DNA from: Galeopsis tetrahit
Lineage: Eukaryota > Streptophyta > Magnoliopsida > Lamiales > Lamiaceae
DNA length: 64,000 nucleotides
Assembly: GCA_963675135.1 (NCBI GenBank)
Contig: OY776122.1
Location: 20,338,881 to 20,402,880 of the forward strand
Direction: 5' to 3'
Both the position numbers and the translations under genes were made by a program. Shown here piece after piece: positions 62,629 through 64,000 of the stretch. The stretch's first letter is position 1; every line of letters starts with the position of its first letter. Under the pieces are notes generated by a model, which did no database searches, was not told where the DNA came from, and saw nothing but the letters and a program-made list of their open reading frames with translations.

Positions 62629-62785
62629 GGCCTCGGGTGCGGAGTTTTTGACGTCGTCGCCCATAGCCAAATTGCGCGCACGCTTGTGTGCCGTTTTTAC
62701 AAAGTTTTCAGATTGTCTCCCGGGTTTGAATTTCCCACTGAATTGGCCATAGAATCAATTGTGTCAAGAAAGTTTTTGAATTTGA
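62629..62785 (+). repeat. Representative type B monomer, 157 bp
   Basis: Type B follows A in most dimers. It is one base shorter because A has aaacttgcg where B has aaattgcg. Other B markers are cgcgcatgcttgtgcgcc or cgcgcacgcttgtgcgcc in the middle, cccggg or ctcggg in place of cccagg, tttgcatttcccactg or tttgaatttcccactg in place of gcatccctcactg, and gagaaag in place of gagacgg. This copy carries local variants, including gtcaagaaag and a following ggactcggg, that are typical of the 57-63 kb stretch. Together with the preceding A monomer it makes exactly 315 bp. Confidence 0.95.
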
Positions 62786-63361
62786 GGACTCGGGTGCGGA
62801 GTTTTTGACGTCGTCGCCCATAGCCAAATTGCGTGCATGCTTGTGCGCCGTTTTTACAAAGTTTTCAGATTGCCTCTCGGGTTTGCATTTCCCACTGAAT
62901 TGGCCATAGAATCAATTGTGTCGAGACGGTTTTTGAATTTGAGGTCTCGGGTGTAGAGTTTTTGACGTCGTCACCCATACCCAAATTGCGCGCACGCTTG
63001 TGCGCCGTTTTTACAAAGTTTTCAGATTGCCTCTCGGGTTTGCATTTCCAGCTGAATTGGCCATAGAATCAATTGTGTCGAGAAATTTTTTGAATTTGAG
63101 GCCTCGGGTGTGGAGTTTTTGACGTCGTCGCCCATAGCCAAACTTGCGCGCATGGTTGTGTGCCGTTTTTACAAAGTTTTCAGATTGTCTCCCGGGTTTG
63201 AATTTCCCACTGAATTGGCCATAGAATCAATTGTGTCAAGAAAGTTTTTGAATTTGAGGACTCGGGTGCGGAGTTTTTGACGTCGTCGCCCATAGCCAAA
63301 TTGCGTGCATGCTTGTGCGCCGTTTTTACAAAGTTTTCAGATTGCCTCTCGGGTTTGCATT

Positions 63362-64000
63362 TCCCACTGAATTGGCCATAGAATCAATTGTGTCGAGACG
63401 GTTTTTGAATTTGAGGTCTCGGGTGTAGAGTTTTTAACGTCGTCACCCATAGCCAAATTGCGCGCACGCTTGTGCGCCGTTTTTACAAATTTTCAGATTG
63501 CCTCTCGGGTTTGCATTTCCAGCTGAATTGGCCATAGAATCAATTGTGTCGAGAAAGTTTTTGAATTTGAGGCTTCGGGTGCGGAGTTTTTGACGTCGTG
63601 GCCCATAGCCAAACTTGCGCGCATGGTTGTTTGCCGTTTTTACAAAGTTTTCAGATTGCCTCCCAGGTTTGCATCCCTCACTGAATTGGCCTTAGAATCA
63701 ATTGTGTCGAGACGGTTTTTGAATTTGAGGCCTCGGGTGCAGAGTTTTTGACGTCGTCGCCCATAGCCAAATTGCGCGCACGCTTGTGCGCCGTTTTTAC
63801 AAAGTTTTCAGATTACCTCTCGGGTTTGCATTTCCAGCTGAATTGGCCATAGAATCAATTGTGTCGAGAAATTTTTTGAATTTGAGGCCTCGGGTGCAGA
63901 GTTTTTGACGTCGTCGCCCAAAGCCAAACTTGCGCGCATGGTTGTTTGCCGTTTTTACAAAGTTTTCAGATTGCCTCCCAGGTTTGCACCCCTCACTGAA
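63362..64000 (+). repeat. Right end of the window, array continuing
   Basis: About 63,352-63,540 repeats sequence from about 62,880 (gaggtctcgggtgtagag, cacccatag, tttccagctg) at an offset of roughly 472 bp, three monomers. It is followed by dimers with gttgtttgccg and gagaaatttttt. A deletion (acaaattttcag) is at about 63,487 and gtcgtggccc at about 63,597. The last base falls inside a monomer. Confidence 0.75.
63462..63477. other. Perfect 6-bp inverted repeat in type B monomers (example)
   Basis: GCGCAC, loop GCTT, GTGCGC forms a 6-bp GC-rich stem with a 4-base loop. It is present in every B monomer that has the cacgcttgtgcgcc allele. In catgcttgtgcgcc alleles the stem has one T-G mismatch, and in A monomers (catggttgtgtgcc) it is weaker still. 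Hairpin formation is possible on paper only, and no function is claimed. Confidence 0.6.

Larger units (their letters stand above)
61832..63361 (+). repeat. Diverged fourth copy of the 1,574-bp unit
   Basis: It matches the third copy at an offset of 2,204 bp (7 dimers minus one base) with a few substitutions: gtcgggacgg for gtcgagaagg near 61,980, ccatagaatc for ccacagaatc, tgtgtgtcg for tgtgcgccg near 62,370, gcatctcccactg near 62,415, and gccaaatt for gccaaaat near 62,668. The 570 bp before it (61,261-61,831) is a different set of monomers with catgcttctgcgcc, gttgagacgg and gcacgtttgtg. Confidence 0.85.
1..64000 (+). repeat. Satellite DNA array, about 157.5-bp monomers in a 315-bp A/B dimer
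   Basis: The landmarks ggcctcggg, gacgtcgtcgcccatagcc, tacaaagttttcagattgcc, tgaattggccatagaatc and gtcgaga recur in this order every 157-158 bp from the first base to the last. Starting each monomer at ggcctc, the first monomers begin at 1, 159, 317 and 474. All copies run in the same direction and I saw no insertion of non-satellite DNA. The two types differ mainly in the middle and right half, and alternation gives a 315-bp dimer. Copies differ by scattered substitutions and rare small indels. The array enters and leaves the window without a boundary. No gene, RNA gene, promoter or mobile element is visible anywhere in it. A centromeric or pericentromeric role is inferred only from the general behaviour of such arrays. 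Confidence 0.98.
25500..64000 (+). repeat. Satellite domain III
   Basis: This is the largest and most homogeneous part. Typical A monomers have gcatggttgtgtgccg, cctcccagg, gcatccctcactg and gagacgg. Typical B monomers have catgcttgtgcgcc or catgcttctgcgcc, ctcggg or cccggg, catttcccactg and gagaaag. It is organised as multi-dimer higher-order units, most present in two or three near-identical tandem copies. No gene or foreign insertion is visible. The array runs off the right edge inside an A monomer. Confidence 0.8.

Noticed and set aside
62471..62785. CENP-B box
   Set aside because: The nearest candidates are tttgaggcctcgggt and, on the other strand, the cccgggtttgcattt region of B. They keep the CGGG or CCCG half but lack the TTCG half and, in the first, the central A. 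I do not call a box.
62471..62785. CRE-like site TGACGTCG as a promoter element
   Set aside because: TGACGTCG occurs in nearly every monomer with no associated gene, so it carries no specific regulatory evidence.
1..64000. CRISPR array
   Set aside because: There are no short repeats separated by unique spacers. The whole 157-bp unit repeats, and unit length and orientation fit a satellite.
1..64000. Ribosomal intergenic spacer subrepeats or subtelomeric repeats
   Set aside because: No rRNA sequence or telomere motif appears within 64 kb. The window alone cannot exclude a subtelomeric location, but there is nothing positive for it.
1..64000. Retrotransposon or DNA transposon embedded in the array
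   Set aside because: I found no terminal repeats, poly-A tail, primer-binding site or non-satellite stretch. Every line read as satellite in phase.

Overview
The window is one uninterrupted block of satellite DNA. From base 1 to base 64,000 it consists of head-to-tail copies of a monomer of about 157-158 bp, all in the same orientation. I see no gene, RNA gene, transposon, inverted segment or unique spacer. Two monomer types alternate: type A (158 bp) and type B (157 bp). They form a 315-bp dimer, and about 203 dimer lengths fit in the window. The array continues past both edges.

A satellite array this long and homogeneous, with higher-order structure, points to a eukaryotic chromosome. A centromeric or pericentromeric position is the usual setting for such arrays, but nothing in the window proves it. 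Monomer CpG content is close to random expectation (about 9 CpG per A monomer, hand count). Many sequence variants are CpG-to-TpG or CpA changes, which suggests a genome with cytosine methylation. I do not recognise the satellite family and do not assign a species.

Layout. Domain I (1 to about 12.9 kb) has its own variant set: ggatgtttgcc, cctcctagg, ggccttagaatc and ctcgagtgcgaag. It holds a 2,977-bp tandem duplication and a 1.64-kb block almost identical to sequence 32 kb downstream. Domain II (about 12.9-25.5 kb) is marked by tttccagctg, gagaaatttttt, gtcgtgacgg and gacaatagcc. It holds nested 622-, 787- and 3,300-bp tandem duplications. Domain III (about 25.5-64 kb) is built from successive multi-dimer amplifications with periods of 2,205, 1,575, 630, 2,519, 1,575, 2,992 and 1,574 bp, separated by more mosaic stretches.

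Every duplication length is a near-integer number of monomers, as expected from repeated unequal exchange or replication-based amplification in register. Units with an odd number of monomers (5, 7, 19, 21) are out of step with the A/B dimer and go with A/B hybrid monomers or A-A and B-B neighbours. The interest of the window is this layered record of array evolution. I found no coding system, and the open frames present (up to about 103 codons) are by-products of the repeat.
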